This document shows positions 23,585 through 32,294 of a stretch of DNA of 39,819 nt, piece after piece. Location of the stretch: contig JAHBAM020000121.1 in the NCBI GenBank assembly GCA_018500125.2, forward strand, positions 1-39,819, written 5' to 3'. The notes beneath the pieces were generated by a model that was not told the origin of the DNA, ran no database searches, and saw nothing but the letters and a program-made list of their open reading frames with translations. The position numbers and the translations under genes are program-made. Source of the stretch: Roseobacter sp. (GTDB lineage: Bacteria; Pseudomonadota; Alphaproteobacteria; Rhodobacterales; Rhodobacteraceae). Within the stretch, counting starts at the first letter, position 1. Each line of letters starts with the position of its first letter.

Positions 23585-24808
23585 TTAGAAAAACGCCTGG
23601 AGACCTGTCTGGGCGCGCCCGAGGATCAACGCGTGCACATCATGCGTGCCCTCATAGGTGTTCACCGTCTCAAGGTTCATCGCGTGACGAATGACATGAT
23701 ACTCCAGCGTGATCCCGTTGCCGCCGTGCATATCGCGGGATTGTCTTGCAATATCAAGGGCTTTGCCGCAGTTGTTGCGCTTGAGCAGCGAGATCATCTC
23801 CGGTGCGGCCCGCGCCTCGTCCATCAGGCGACCCAACCGCAAGGCGCTGTGAAGGCCCAATGTGATTTCGGTTTGCATATCGGCCAGTTTCTTTTGAAAG
23901 AGCTGCGTTTGCGCCAACGGCCGTTTGAACTGGTGACGGTCAAGCCCGTATTGGCGGCCAGCGTGCCAACAGAATTCCGCGGCCCCCATAACGCCCCAGG
24001 AAATGCCGTAGCGGGCGCGGTTCAAACATCCAAAAGGCCCTTTAAGCCCTTGAACATTCGGCAAAAGAGCGTCTTCGCCTACCTCAACGCCATCCATCAC
24101 AATTTCGCCTGTTACAGAGGCGCGCAGGCTCATTTTGTTAGTGATTTTGGGGGCAGACAGGCCTGTCATGCCTTTTTCGAGGATAAAGCCGCGGATCTTG
24201 CCGCCGTGGGCGTCTGACTTGGCCCAGACCACAAAGACATCGGCGATCGGTGCATTCGAAATCCACATCTTTGCGCCGGTGAGCTTGTAGCCGTTGGCTG
24301 TCTTTTCGGCGCGGGTTTTCATGCCTGCCGGGTCTGAGCCGGCGTCGGGTTCGGTGAGGCCGAAACAGCCGATCAACGTCCCTGCGGCAAGGCCCGGAAG
24401 GTATTTTTTGCGTTGATCTTCAGAGCCATAGGCGTAAATCGGATACATCACGAGCGAGCTTTGCACGCTCATCATCGAACGATATCCGCTGTCCACCCGC
24501 TCAATTTCGCGCGCGACAAGACCATAGGCAACATAAGAGCTGCCCAGCCCGCCGTATTCCTCAGGGACAGTAATGCCCAAAAGCCCCATATCGCCCATCT
24601 CTTTAAAGACCTCTGGCGCCACGGTTTCATTGGCATAAGCCTCTGTAATTCTTGGCATAAGCGTGCTTTGGGCATAGCTGCGCGCACTTTGGGTGATCAT
24701 ACGCTCGTCGTCTGAGAGCTGGTCTTCGAGATAAAGCGGGTCTTCCCAGTTGAAAGCGCCAAGCTCTGGGGCATCTTTTGCTTTAAGTTCAGGGGTTTGG
24801 CTGGACAT
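23585..24808 (-). CDS. gcdH: Glutaryl-CoA dehydrogenase (acyl-CoA dehydrogenase family)
   Basis: The 407-residue FAD enzyme oxidises and decarboxylates glutaryl-CoA to crotonyl-CoA in lysine, tryptophan and glutarate breakdown. Typical GCDH features are the N-terminal [37 protein letters not shown], the FAD/substrate region [19 protein letters not shown], and the catalytic glutamate in [17 protein letters not shown] close to the C-terminus. The arginine in GYRS that helps hold the second carboxylate is also present. I start it at 24808 (MSSQTPEL) because GGAG lies seven bases upstream; longer in-frame starts run into the operator. It is divergent from a LysR regulator and ends in its own terminator. 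Confidence 0.93.
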   Translation of the reverse strand: MSSQTPELKAKDAPELGAFNWEDPLYLEDQLSDDERMITQSARSYAQSTLMPRITEAYANETVAPEVFKEMGDMGLLGITVPEEYGGLGSSYVAYGLVAREIERVDSGYRSMMSVQSSLVMYPIYAYGSEDQRKKYLPGLAAGTLIGCFGLTEPDAGSDPAGMKTRAEKTANGYKLTGAKMWISNAPIADVFVVWAKSDAHGGKIRGFILEKGMTGLSAPKITNKMSLRASVTGEIVMDGVEVGEDALLPNVQGLKGPFGCLNRARYGISWGVMGAAEFCWHAGRQYGLDRHQFKRPLAQTQLFQKKLADMQTEITLGLHSALRLGRLMDEARAAPEMISLLKRNNCGKALDIARQSRDMHGGNGITLEYHVIRHAMNLETVNTYEGTHDVHALILGRAQTGLQAFF

Positions 24809-24863
24809 ATTAAGGCTCCGTTCGCAGCTGATCATTTGGGTTTGTTTACCATGAAAAAAATGC

Positions 24864-24892
24864 ATATAATAACGCTATATTCGCGCGTTATT
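24864..24892. promoter_or_regulatory. Perfect inverted repeat between gcdH and its LysR regulator
   Basis: ATAATAACGC (24864-24873) and GCGTTATTAT (24883-24892) form a perfect 10-bp inverted repeat around a 9-base centre, located 20 bases before the LysR gene and 56 before gcdH. LysR proteins bind dyads of this kind between divergent genes, so this is the probable regulator site for both promoters. Confidence 0.75.
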
Positions 24893-24911
24893 ATGATCTT
24901 TTGGAATATGT

Positions 24912-25817
24912 ATGACCCGTCGCTCCTCCCTGCCCTCGACCCATGGCCTCGCTGCCCTCGACGCGCTTGCGCGGTTGCAGAGTGTGACCGCTGCGGCGCA
25001 GGAATTGAGCCTGACCCAAAGCGCTGTGTCGCGCCAGTTGCAGGCGCTTGAGGCGCAGCTTGGGGTCGAGTTGTTTGTGCGCCGCGCCAAGCGCATCAGT
25101 CTGACAACGGCGGGTCAGCGCTATGCCGAGGAGGTGCGCCGCGCGCTTGATCTGCTGACCAATGCCGCGCTGCGCCTTCAGACAAACCCGGAGGGCGGCA
25201 CGCTCAATCTTGCCATTCTACCGACCTTCGGGATGCGCTGGCTGTTGCCCCGCCTGCCCCGGTTCGGCCGCGCGCACCCTGATGTGACGGTGAATATGAA
25301 CACCCGCCTCGGGCGGTTTGATTTTGCCGAAACAGACATGGACGCGGCCCTCAGTTTTGGCAATGGAGACTGGCCAAACTGCCATGCTTTGCGCCTTGAG
25401 GGCGAGGCCGTCTTGCCGATGGCCTCCGCGGCGTTCTTGCAAGCCGCGCCGGTCGCCAAGCCCGCCGATCTGATGGCCCTGCCCCTGCTTCATATCCAGA
25501 CGCGGCCCGAGGCGTGGCAGGACTGGTTTGCCGCGCATGGTGTTGCCGCGCAGGTCTTGCCGGGGACGCGGTATGACCAGTTTTCAACCATCTTGCAGGC
25601 GGCGCGCCACGGGCTGGGCGTGGCCCTGTTGCCTGAGTATCTGGCGCGCGAAGAAAAGGCCGACGGGCGCCTTGAGGTTGTGATCGGGCCGCCAAGCCCG
25701 AGCCGGGGCGCCTATTATCTCGTCTGGCCCGCAGAAAAGCACAACACCCCTGCCCTTCAGGCCTTTTGCGCCTGGATCAAGGAGGAAATCGAAGGCGAAG
25801 ACCTCTTACCACGATAG
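24912..25817 (+). CDS. LysR family transcriptional regulator, GcvA-like, probable regulator of gcdH
   Basis: The 301-residue protein has an N-terminal winged HTH (about 10-70: GLAALDALARLQSVTAAAQE, with LTQSAVSRQLQALEAQLG next to it) and a periplasmic-binding-protein-like effector domain (about 95-295). The sequence resembles the GcvA subgroup, with LPTFGMRWLLPRLPRF and HPDVTVNMNTR. Its divergence from gcdH and the perfect dyad between them suggest that it controls glutaryl-CoA dehydrogenase, perhaps sensing glutarate or glutaryl-CoA. A LysR gene beside gcdH (often called gcdR) is a common arrangement in Proteobacteria. The effector is not determined. Confidence 0.93.
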   Translation: MTRRSSLPSTHGLAALDALARLQSVTAAAQELSLTQSAVSRQLQALEAQLGVELFVRRAKRISLTTAGQRYAEEVRRALDLLTNAALRLQTNPEGGTLNLAILPTFGMRWLLPRLPRFGRAHPDVTVNMNTRLGRFDFAETDMDAALSFGNGDWPNCHALRLEGEAVLPMASAAFLQAAPVAKPADLMALPLLHIQTRPEAWQDWFAAHGVAAQVLPGTRYDQFSTILQAARHGLGVALLPEYLAREEKADGRLEVVIGPPSPSRGAYYLVWPAEKHNTPALQAFCAWIKEEIEGEDLLPR

Positions 25818-25995
25818 CGGCTGTCGCGCGCTCCGATATATTCCGAACCCTCATAAGGGCTAGAAATCAGGGCTGTAGGGCAAGCTATAGGGCAAACAGT
25901 GCATAAAGCAGTATGGACAGACAGAAGACCATTTCGGGCAGCCGCAAACCCCAGCCTGAAAACCTAACCCCCAAAATCCAGCGTGGCCCACAGCC

Positions 25996-26685
25996 TCAGC
26001 CCAGAGCGTAGCCCGCGCCGCGCACCGTGCGCAGCGGATCGGATCCGCCGCCCTGCATCAGAGCCTTGCGCAACCGCCCGATATGAACATCGACCGTGCG
26101 GGTGTCGACATAGATGTCGCGCCCCCAAACGCGGTCCAAAAGCTGTTCGCGGCTGAGCACCCGCCCCTGATTTTCCAAAAAAGTGGCCAGAAGGCGGAAC
26201 TCGGTTGGCCCCAGTTTGATCGGCGTGCCCGCGCGGCTCACGCGGTGGCTGCCCGCATCTAGCAAAATATCTTCAAAGCTCAGCTCCTCACCGACCGAGG
26301 CAGGCCGCGTGCGGCGCAGCTCCTTGCGCACCCGCGCCATCAGCTCGGCCACAGAGTAAGGCTTGACCATATAATCATCGGCCCCTGTCTCAAGGCCGCG
26401 CACCTTGTCCAGCTCCTCAGAGCGCGCCGAGAGCATGATCACCGGCAGCGCCCGTGTCGACTTGCCGGATTTGAGACGGCGGCAGACCTCAAGACCCGAC
26501 ACATGGGGCAACATCCAGTCGAGCAACACCAGATCGGGCATGGCCTCATGCGCCATCAGGAGCGCTTCTTCGCCATCGGCGGCCTCAAGCACATCAAAGC
26601 CCTCCGATTTCAGGTTGTAGGCCAGAACCGCCCGCTGTGCGGGTTCGTCTTCAACCAGCAAAACAACGGGTTTTCCTGTGCTCAT
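25996..26685 (-). CDS. phoB: Phosphate regulon response regulator PhoB
   Basis: PhoB is the DNA-binding response regulator that activates genes with Pho boxes when phosphate is short. The 229-residue protein has a receiver domain (1-122) with acidic pocket E12-D13, phosphoacceptor D56 in LVLLDWMLP and the conserved lysine in YMVKPYS. An OmpR-type winged HTH follows (about 130-229: LGPTEFRLLATFLENQGRV, then DRVWGRDIYVDTRTVDVHI). Its start overlaps the phoU stop by 4 nt, and it is the last gene of the pst operon. No terminator is evident in the 178 bases downstream, which hold nothing else I recognise. Confidence 0.97.
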   Translation of the reverse strand: MSTGKPVVLLVEDEPAQRAVLAYNLKSEGFDVLEAADGEEALLMAHEAMPDLVLLDWMLPHVSGLEVCRRLKSGKSTRALPVIMLSARSEELDKVRGLETGADDYMVKPYSVAELMARVRKELRRTRPASVGEELSFEDILLDAGSHRVSRAGTPIKLGPTEFRLLATFLENQGRVLSREQLLDRVWGRDIYVDTRTVDVHIGRLRKALMQGGGSDPLRTVRGAGYALG

Positions 26686-27401
26686 GAGAGATCGCTTACA
26701 TCTGAGCTGGTGGAGGTGATATCGCCTTTGGTGCGGGCTTCATCGGGCTTCTGGCCGGTCACAAGATAGACCACCTGTTCGGCGATCGCGGTGACATGGT
26801 CGCCCATGCGCTCGGTGTTTTTGGCGATGAAATGCAGGTGCATACAGGCGCTGATATTGCGCGGATCTTCGAGCATAAACGTCAGAAACTCGCGGAAAAG
26901 CGCATTGTAAAGCTGGTCAATGTCGCGGTCGCGCTCGATCACATCCATCGCCAGTGTCGCATCCCGCTGAAGATAGGCATCGAGCGCATCCTTGAGCATG
27001 AGTTGCACATCGCGCGCCATGCGGCGCAAGGAGACATGGGCCTCCTCGATCGCCGGGAGCTGGGCCAGAACGCTGGTGCGCTTGGCCATGTTTTTGGCAT
27101 AATCGCCGATCCGCTCGAGATTGGCCGATATTTTCAGAACCGAGAGCACAAGGCGCAGGTCAATCGCTGTGGGCGCGCGCAGGGCAATCAGCTGGGCCGC
27201 GTCATCATTGATCCGCTCTTCCAGCGCATCAATCACCACATCTTTGGCGCGCACCTCTTCGGCTTTTTCCTCATCGCGCGCCGCCAGCGCATCGGCGGCG
27301 TCCAGAATGGCCATTTCAACCAGCCCGCCCATTTTCATGATCTGGGTCTGGATGTCCTGAAGGTCGCGGTCAAAGGCAGAGGCGATATGTTGGTCGTTCA
27401 T
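26682..27401 (-). CDS. phoU: Phosphate signalling protein PhoU
   Basis: The 239-residue all-helical protein consists of two PhoU repeats that bind metal clusters and connect the PstSCAB transporter to PhoR, keeping the Pho regulon off when phosphate is plentiful. Both repeats are visible: one begins near IMKMGGLVEMAILDAADAL and the other near RMARDVQLMLKDALDAYL. Metal-ligand motifs of the type E/DxxxD occur as ERIGDYAKN and ERMGDHVTA. AAGGAG stands eight bases before the ATG. It sits between pstB and phoB in the standard order. Confidence 0.96.
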   Translation of the reverse strand: MNDQHIASAFDRDLQDIQTQIMKMGGLVEMAILDAADALAARDEEKAEEVRAKDVVIDALEERINDDAAQLIALRAPTAIDLRLVLSVLKISANLERIGDYAKNMAKRTSVLAQLPAIEEAHVSLRRMARDVQLMLKDALDAYLQRDATLAMDVIERDRDIDQLYNALFREFLTFMLEDPRNISACMHLHFIAKNTERMGDHVTAIAEQVVYLVTGQKPDEARTKGDITSTSSDVSDLS

Positions 27402-27412
27402 GGCAGTGCTCC

Positions 27413-28216
27413 TTAACCGATCCGGCCGGTGATATAACTTTCGGTGCGCGGGTCCGAGGGCTTGGTGAAAATCTGCGAGGTATCGCCAAATTCGACAAGA
27501 TTGCCGAGGTGGAAGAAGGCGGTCTTCTGGCTGACGCGGGCGGCCTGCTGCATGGAGTGGGTCACGATCACGACAGAATAGTCGCGGCGCAGCTCGTCGA
27601 TCAGCTCCTCGACCTGTGCTGTGGCGATCGGGTCAAGCGCCGAGCAAGGCTCATCCATCAAGAGCACCTCCGGAGAGGTTGCAATCGCGCGGGCAATGCA
27701 CAGGCGCTGTTGCTGTCCGCCCGACAGCCCTGTTCCGGGCGCGAGCAGGCGGTCTTTGACCTCGCCCCAGAGCGCGGCCCGCTTGAGCGCGGTTTCGACG
27801 ATCTCGTCAAGCTCGGCTTTGGTGCGGGCGAGGCCGTGAATTTTGGGGCCATAGGCGACATTGTCATAGATCGACTTTGGAAAGGGGTTGGGCTTTTGAA
27901 AGACCATGCCGACCTTGGCGCGCAGCTGCACCGGGTCTACCTTGGCATCATAGATGTCTTCGCCATCCAGCAGGATCTCGCCTGTGACGCGACAGACATC
28001 AATCGTGTCGTTCATACGGTTGAGGCAGCGCAGAAAGGTCGACTTGCCGCAGCCTGAGGGGCCGATAAAGGCGGTGACGGTCTTATCGGCGATATCCACG
28101 CTGACATCCTTGATGGCGTGGGTTTCGCCATAATAGACCTGACAGTTGCGGGCCGTGATTTTGGGGGAAGTCTGGGTCACGTCTTGCTCCGAATTGGGGG
28201 CTGATGTATCATACAC
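27413..28216 (-). CDS. pstB: Phosphate ABC transporter ATP-binding protein PstB
   Basis: PstB is the ATPase that powers high-affinity phosphate import. The 267-residue protein has Walker [10 protein letters not shown] at 52-60, the PstB-typical [28 protein letters not shown], the ABC signature [14 protein letters not shown] and Walker [15 protein letters not shown] serine- and glutamine-rich N-terminal extension of about 20 residues precedes the ABC domain. The Shine-Dalgarno before the ATG at 28216 is weak, so coupling to the nearby pstA stop (15 bases upstream) may be needed. Confidence 0.97.
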   Translation of the reverse strand: MYDTSAPNSEQDVTQTSPKITARNCQVYYGETHAIKDVSVDIADKTVTAFIGPSGCGKSTFLRCLNRMNDTIDVCRVTGEILLDGEDIYDAKVDPVQLRAKVGMVFQKPNPFPKSIYDNVAYGPKIHGLARTKAELDEIVETALKRAALWGEVKDRLLAPGTGLSGGQQQRLCIARAIATSPEVLLMDEPCSALDPIATAQVEELIDELRRDYSVVIVTHSMQQAARVSQKTAFFHLGNLVEFGDTSQIFTKPSDPRTESYITGRIG

Positions 28217-28231
28217 GGGTGTTGGCCTTTC

Positions 28232-29599
28232 TTACCAGCGGCGCTCGAATTTGCGGCGCAAGAGGATGGCGGCGGTGTTCATCACGATCAGGAAGACCAG
28301 CAATACGATGATCGCTCCTGAGGCGCGCTCAACGAAGGCAGGGTCGCCGCGCTGAGTCCAGTTGTAAACCTGAACCGGCAAGGCGGCGGCGGGGTCAAAC
28401 AGCCCTTCGGGCGGGCCGGCCGGATATTCGCGCACAAAGGCAACCATCCCGATCAGGAGCAGCGGCGCGGTTTCGCCAAGGGCCTGGGCAAGGCCGATGA
28501 TGGCCCCCGTCAGGATCCCGGGCATGGCAAGCGGCAAGACGTGGTGAAAGATCGACTGCATCTTGGAGGCCCCCACGCCGAGGGCGGCATCGCGGATCGA
28601 GGGGGGCACGGATTTGAGCGCCGCCCGGGTGGCGATGATGATGGTTGGCAGGGTCATCAAGGTGAGCACGAGTCCGCCGACAATCGGCGCGGATTGTGGC
28701 AGGCCAACCAGATTGATGAAAATCGCGAGGCCGAGGATCCCGAAGACAATCGAGGGCACGGCGGCCAGATTGGAGATATTCACTTCGATCAGATCGGTGA
28801 AGCGGTTTTTTGGCGCAAATTCTTCAAGATAGATCGAGGCCGCAACGCCAAGGGGCAGAGACAGGCACAATACAATCAGCATCATATAGATCGAGCCGAG
28901 GATCGCCACGCCCAGCCCGGCGGCTTCGGGGCGGGTGTCGGAGGCGTCGGGAGCTGTGAAAAACGCCCAGTTGAACTTTGTCTCCAGCACGCCCGCCGCT
29001 TTGAGCTGATCGGCGAATGCGAGTTGCTCGGGCGAGATATTGCGGTCCAGAGCGGCGCTCTCCATGGTGACGCGGCCCTTGAAATAGCCATCAACCCGCC
29101 CGTTTGCGAGCAGGCTGAAGGAGACCGTTTGACCGATCTTCTCGGGCGAGGCCAAGACAAAGTTGCGCAGCGTCGCCGGCGCTTCTTTAGAGACCATCTG
29201 GCCGAGCGCCTTGGCCGGGAGTGCGGATGTGTCCACGCCGGCCTCCTCGGCGGCACGCTGCATGGCGGCCTGAATGAGCGGCGCATAGCCAAAGGTCGAG
29301 ACTTTGGCGATCTGGGCCAGATCGCCGCTGCCGGTTTTGTCCAGCTTGGCAGGGTCGAGAAACACCTCGACCTGAAGATAGGTCTGCTTGAACGCGCTCA
29401 GACCATTGGAAAGGATCGAGCCGAGCAGACCCACGAGCGCCAGCATCCCGAGTGCCACGGCCAGAAGGCCAAGGCGGCGAAAGCGTGTTTCAGAGGCGTT
29501 GCGCGTCTTGGTGCGCGCATCCTGCACAAGCAGTGAGCCATGCCGCTTGCGGGCGGCCTCGGGCGCGGCTGCGGCGGCGGCGGCGGTGATATCGTTCAT
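28232..29599 (-). CDS. pstA: Phosphate ABC transporter permease PstA, long form
   Basis: The 455-residue protein is the PstA permease with a conserved C-terminal BPD_transp domain (about 232-450, including VPSIVFGILGLAIF and the EAA-type loop ALKSVPPSIRDAALGVGASK). It is about 160 residues longer than the E. coli protein. The extra length is a predicted periplasmic domain between TM1 (about 42-66) and the conserved core (from about 230). The N-terminal cytoplasmic stretch contains an alanine run (TAAAAAAAPEAA). Start 29599 overlaps the pstC stop (ATGA) and has GGGAG nine bases upstream. Long PstA proteins of this kind are usual in alphaproteobacteria. Confidence 0.95.
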   Translation of the reverse strand: MNDITAAAAAAAPEAARKRHGSLLVQDARTKTRNASETRFRRLGLLAVALGMLALVGLLGSILSNGLSAFKQTYLQVEVFLDPAKLDKTGSGDLAQIAKVSTFGYAPLIQAAMQRAAEEAGVDTSALPAKALGQMVSKEAPATLRNFVLASPEKIGQTVSFSLLANGRVDGYFKGRVTMESAALDRNISPEQLAFADQLKAAGVLETKFNWAFFTAPDASDTRPEAAGLGVAILGSIYMMLIVLCLSLPLGVAASIYLEEFAPKNRFTDLIEVNISNLAAVPSIVFGILGLAIFINLVGLPQSAPIVGGLVLTLMTLPTIIIATRAALKSVPPSIRDAALGVGASKMQSIFHHVLPLAMPGILTGAIIGLAQALGETAPLLLIGMVAFVREYPAGPPEGLFDPAAALPVQVYNWTQRGDPAFVERASGAIIVLLVFLIVMNTAAILLRRKFERRW

Positions 29600-31056
29600 T
29601 CGTATTGCTCCCGATATTTGCGCACGACGGAAAGGGCAATGATATTAAGGCCCAATGTGAAGACAAAGAGGGTGAGGCCAAGCGCGAAGGCGACAAGCGT
29701 TTCGGGGCTGGCAAATTCGGTGTCCCCCGTGAGCTGGCTGACAATCTTGACGGTCACGGTTGTCATCGCCTCAAACGGGTTGAGGCCGAGCTTGGCCGCG
29801 GCCCCTGCCCCCATCACAACAATCATGGTCTCGCCAATCGCGCGGCTTGCAGCCAGCAGCACAGCCCCCACAACGCCGGGCAGCGCCGCCGGCAGGATCA
29901 CTTGCTTGATGGTTTCCGAGCGCGTGGCGCCCAGCCCGTAGGAGCCGTCCCGCATGGCTTGGGGCACCGCATTGATAATGTCATCCGACAGGGAGGACAC
30001 GAAGGGAATAAGCATGATCCCCATGACCAGCCCGGCGGTCAGAACCGAGGACGACGAGCTTCCCAGCCCGAGCGGCGAGGCAATATAGTCGCGCAAAAAC
30101 GGTCCCACCGTGATCAGCGCAAAGAGACCGTAAACAATGGTCGGAATGCCCGCGAGAACCTCGATCGCCGGCTTGGTGACCGCGCGCAGAGGCTTGCTGG
30201 CATATTCGGCCAGATAAATCGCGATCATCAGCCCGGTTGGCACCGCCACAACCAGCGCCAGAAAGCTCACATAGAGCGTGCCCCAGAGCAAGGGCAGGAT
30301 CCCGAGATCGGAGCCGCCGCGAAACTGCGGGTTCCAGACCGTTGAGAAAAAGAAATCTTTTGCCGGATACATCTTGAAGAAATTGATCGTCTCAAACAGC
30401 AGCGAGCCGAGAATGCCCACGGTCGTCAAAATCGCGACAAGCGAGGCCCCGATGAGCAAGGACAGCACAAATGTTTCGCTGGTGTTGCGCGCCCGCGCTT
30501 CAGGCCGGATGCGCAGCAAAGTTATCATAAAACAGCCAAGCGCCAGCGCGAGGGTCAGCACCGTCATCCAGAACCGGCCTGTGATCTCGGCGCCGCGAAA
30601 GGCTTTGGCCGCCTCAAACACCGCGCCCTGCACCTCTGAGCCGATGGCCACGCCCACATCGCCAAGCTCTTTGCGGATATCGCTGGTTTCGGCGCGCAGC
30701 GCCTGAAGATCATCCTCGGAGATATTTTGCGCCTCTTTCAGCGCATCCAGCCCGCCCGCGATCCGGCGCAGATCGGCCATCACAAGGCTGCGCGCCCCGC
30801 CCTCTGGAATGGCGCTATCGGGGACCATGGCCGAAATCCGCGTCTCGATCAGAACCGGCTGAACAAACAGCCAAGCCATGAGACACAGGAGGGCTGGCAC
30901 GACCGTATAAAGCGCAATGGTCTGGCCGTAATAGCCCGGCAGCGAATGCAGCCGCTGGCCTGTTGCCTTTGCCACCGCCAAGGCCCGCTTGCGCCCGAGC
31001 AGGTAGCCAACCACGCCGAGGCCCAGAACGAGAAGAAAGAGAGAGCTAGTGGTCAT
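29596..31056 (-). CDS. pstC: Phosphate ABC transporter permease PstC, long form
   Basis: The 486-residue protein is the PstC partner permease. The conserved transport domain occupies the C-terminal half (LVLAVPTGLMIAIYLAEYAS-type region, EVLAGIPTIVYGLFALITVG, and the loop MRDGSYGLGATRSETIKQV). The N-terminal part adds two hydrophobic helices and a periplasmic stretch with coiled-coil character around ISEDDLQALRAETSDIRKEL, making it about 165 residues longer than E. coli PstC. I start it at 31056 (MTTSSLFLL), where AGGA lies about 8 bases upstream and a membrane helix follows at once; another start 12 codons earlier is possible. It is separated from pstS by a hairpin-containing gap. Confidence 0.94.
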   Translation of the reverse strand: MTTSSLFLLVLGLGVVGYLLGRKRALAVAKATGQRLHSLPGYYGQTIALYTVVPALLCLMAWLFVQPVLIETRISAMVPDSAIPEGGARSLVMADLRRIAGGLDALKEAQNISEDDLQALRAETSDIRKELGDVGVAIGSEVQGAVFEAAKAFRGAEITGRFWMTVLTLALALGCFMITLLRIRPEARARNTSETFVLSLLIGASLVAILTTVGILGSLLFETINFFKMYPAKDFFFSTVWNPQFRGGSDLGILPLLWGTLYVSFLALVVAVPTGLMIAIYLAEYASKPLRAVTKPAIEVLAGIPTIVYGLFALITVGPFLRDYIASPLGLGSSSSSVLTAGLVMGIMLIPFVSSLSDDIINAVPQAMRDGSYGLGATRSETIKQVILPAALPGVVGAVLLAASRAIGETMIVVMGAGAAAKLGLNPFEAMTTVTVKIVSQLTGDTEFASPETLVAFALGLTLFVFTLGLNIIALSVVRKYREQYE

Positions 31057-31080
31057 GGCGCATCCTGCGAAAGAAGAGAA

Positions 31081-31104
31081 GGAGCGGCACATAAGCGCCG
31101 CTCC
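31081..31104 (-). other. Hairpin between pstS and pstC
   Basis: GGAGCGGC and GCCGCTCC form a perfect 8-bp stem around an 8-base loop, 16 bases after the pstS stop on the minus strand and followed by a pyrimidine-rich TTCTCTTCTTTC. It could stop some transcripts or protect the 3' end of pstS mRNA, giving more binding protein than permease. Confidence 0.7.
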
Positions 31105-31119
31105 GTGATGTGTAAAGGC

Positions 31120-32160
31120 TTAGTTCAGTGGCGCCATAGGAACGCGGTTTGCCACCATGTCCTGTGTTTTTGCAAGCTCGGGGTCCGAGACAAGACCATA
31201 GGCCGCAAGCGGGCCATCCGGGCCGGCGATTTCGTCAGAGACGAAAAACTCGATATAGGCCTGCATCCCCGGGATCACGTCGAGATGGGCGTTCTTGACG
31301 TAGAAATAGAGCGGCCGCGAGACGGGGTATTCGCCTGTCGAGATTGAGTCGACCGAAGGCACAACGCCGCCCATGGTTGCGACTTGCAGCTTGTCGGTGT
31401 TGTTTTGGTAAAACGACAGACCAAAGACGCCGATGCCGTTTTTGTTGGCGTCCACGCGGGCGAGTGTTTCGGTGTAGTCGCCGTCAATGTCGATCGACTT
31501 GCCATCGGTGCGAAGCTGCATACAGGCTTTTTCCGCGGCTTTCTTATCGCCGCCGTTTGCCGCCATATGGGCGTCAAAGGTGCCGTTTTCTTCACAGCCA
31601 GCCACGATCACCTTGTCGTCAAAGACTTCGCGCGTGCCGTGCTTTGTTCCGGGCACAAAGGCCAGAATATCTTCGGCGGGCAGCGCGCCGTTCACCTCGG
31701 CCCATGTGGTGTTTGTATTGGCGCTCAACACGCCGTCTTTGGCGACTTCGGCGGCCAGCGCGCTGTGCCAGTCGGCGGGTGTAAAGGCATAGGCCGGACC
31801 GGAAATATCGGAGGCAAAGACGATCCCGTCATAGCCGATGCGCACTTCCATGATTTCTGTCACGCCATTTGAGGCGCAGAGATCAATGTCGGATTGCTTG
31901 ATTTTTGAGGATGAGTTGGCGATGTCGATTGTGTTTTCACCAACGCCTTCGCACAGCTTCTTACGGCCCGCGCCCGAGCCGCCGGATTCGACAACAGGTG
32001 TCGGGAAGTCGAAGTTCTCACCGAAGGCCTCGGCAACGATGGCCGCATAGGGCAGAACAGTGGAAGAACCGGCGATCTGCACGTTGTCGCGGGCGGCGGC
32101 CGATGTTGTGGCGGCTGCAAAGAGGGCAACGGCGGAAACGGCTGTTTTTGCGTATGACAT
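31120..32160 (-). CDS. pstS: Phosphate ABC transporter substrate-binding protein PstS
   Basis: PstS captures phosphate in the periplasm for PstCAB. The 346-residue precursor has a signal peptide with cleavage probably after SAAA near residue 23 (KTAVSAVALFAAATTSAAA). The mature protein starts RDNVQIAGSSTVLPYA, whose GSSTV loop binds phosphate; the ESGGSGAGRKKLCEGVG segment supplies the second half of the site. It belongs to the alphaproteobacterial PstS/SphX-like type. AGGAG stands 7 bases before the ATG. It is the first gene of the pstSCAB-phoU-phoB unit and lies directly behind a Pho box. Confidence 0.96.
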   Translation of the reverse strand: MSYAKTAVSAVALFAAATTSAAARDNVQIAGSSTVLPYAAIVAEAFGENFDFPTPVVESGGSGAGRKKLCEGVGENTIDIANSSSKIKQSDIDLCASNGVTEIMEVRIGYDGIVFASDISGPAYAFTPADWHSALAAEVAKDGVLSANTNTTWAEVNGALPAEDILAFVPGTKHGTREVFDDKVIVAGCEENGTFDAHMAANGGDKKAAEKACMQLRTDGKSIDIDGDYTETLARVDANKNGIGVFGLSFYQNNTDKLQVATMGGVVPSVDSISTGEYPVSRPLYFYVKNAHLDVIPGMQAYIEFFVSDEIAGPDGPLAAYGLVSDPELAKTQDMVANRVPMAPLN

Positions 32161-32240
32161 TTGTCACTCCTAGGTCAGGTTTCTGGCCCCTGCGATCAGG
32201 CGCCTTGCCCCGCTTGTTAGGGGCGCGACACAATGCTTTT

Positions 32241-32273
32241 GTGACAGCTATGTAACAGTTTGATGACACAGGC
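32241..32273 (-). promoter_or_regulatory. Pho box with three 11-bp repeats upstream of pstS
   Basis: Read on the minus strand, TGTGTCAT, CTGTTAC and CTGTCAC recur with an exact 11-base period (plus-strand units begin at 32263, 32252 and 32241). This is the PhoB-binding pattern, CTGTCAT repeats with 4-base A/T-rich spacers. A CATTGT hexamer (32236-32231) lies just downstream at the place expected for the -10 element of a PhoB-activated promoter. The box is in the 134-bp gap between phoR and pstS. Confidence 0.88.
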
Positions 32274-32294
32274 CTAGAGGGCTGTAATAAAACG

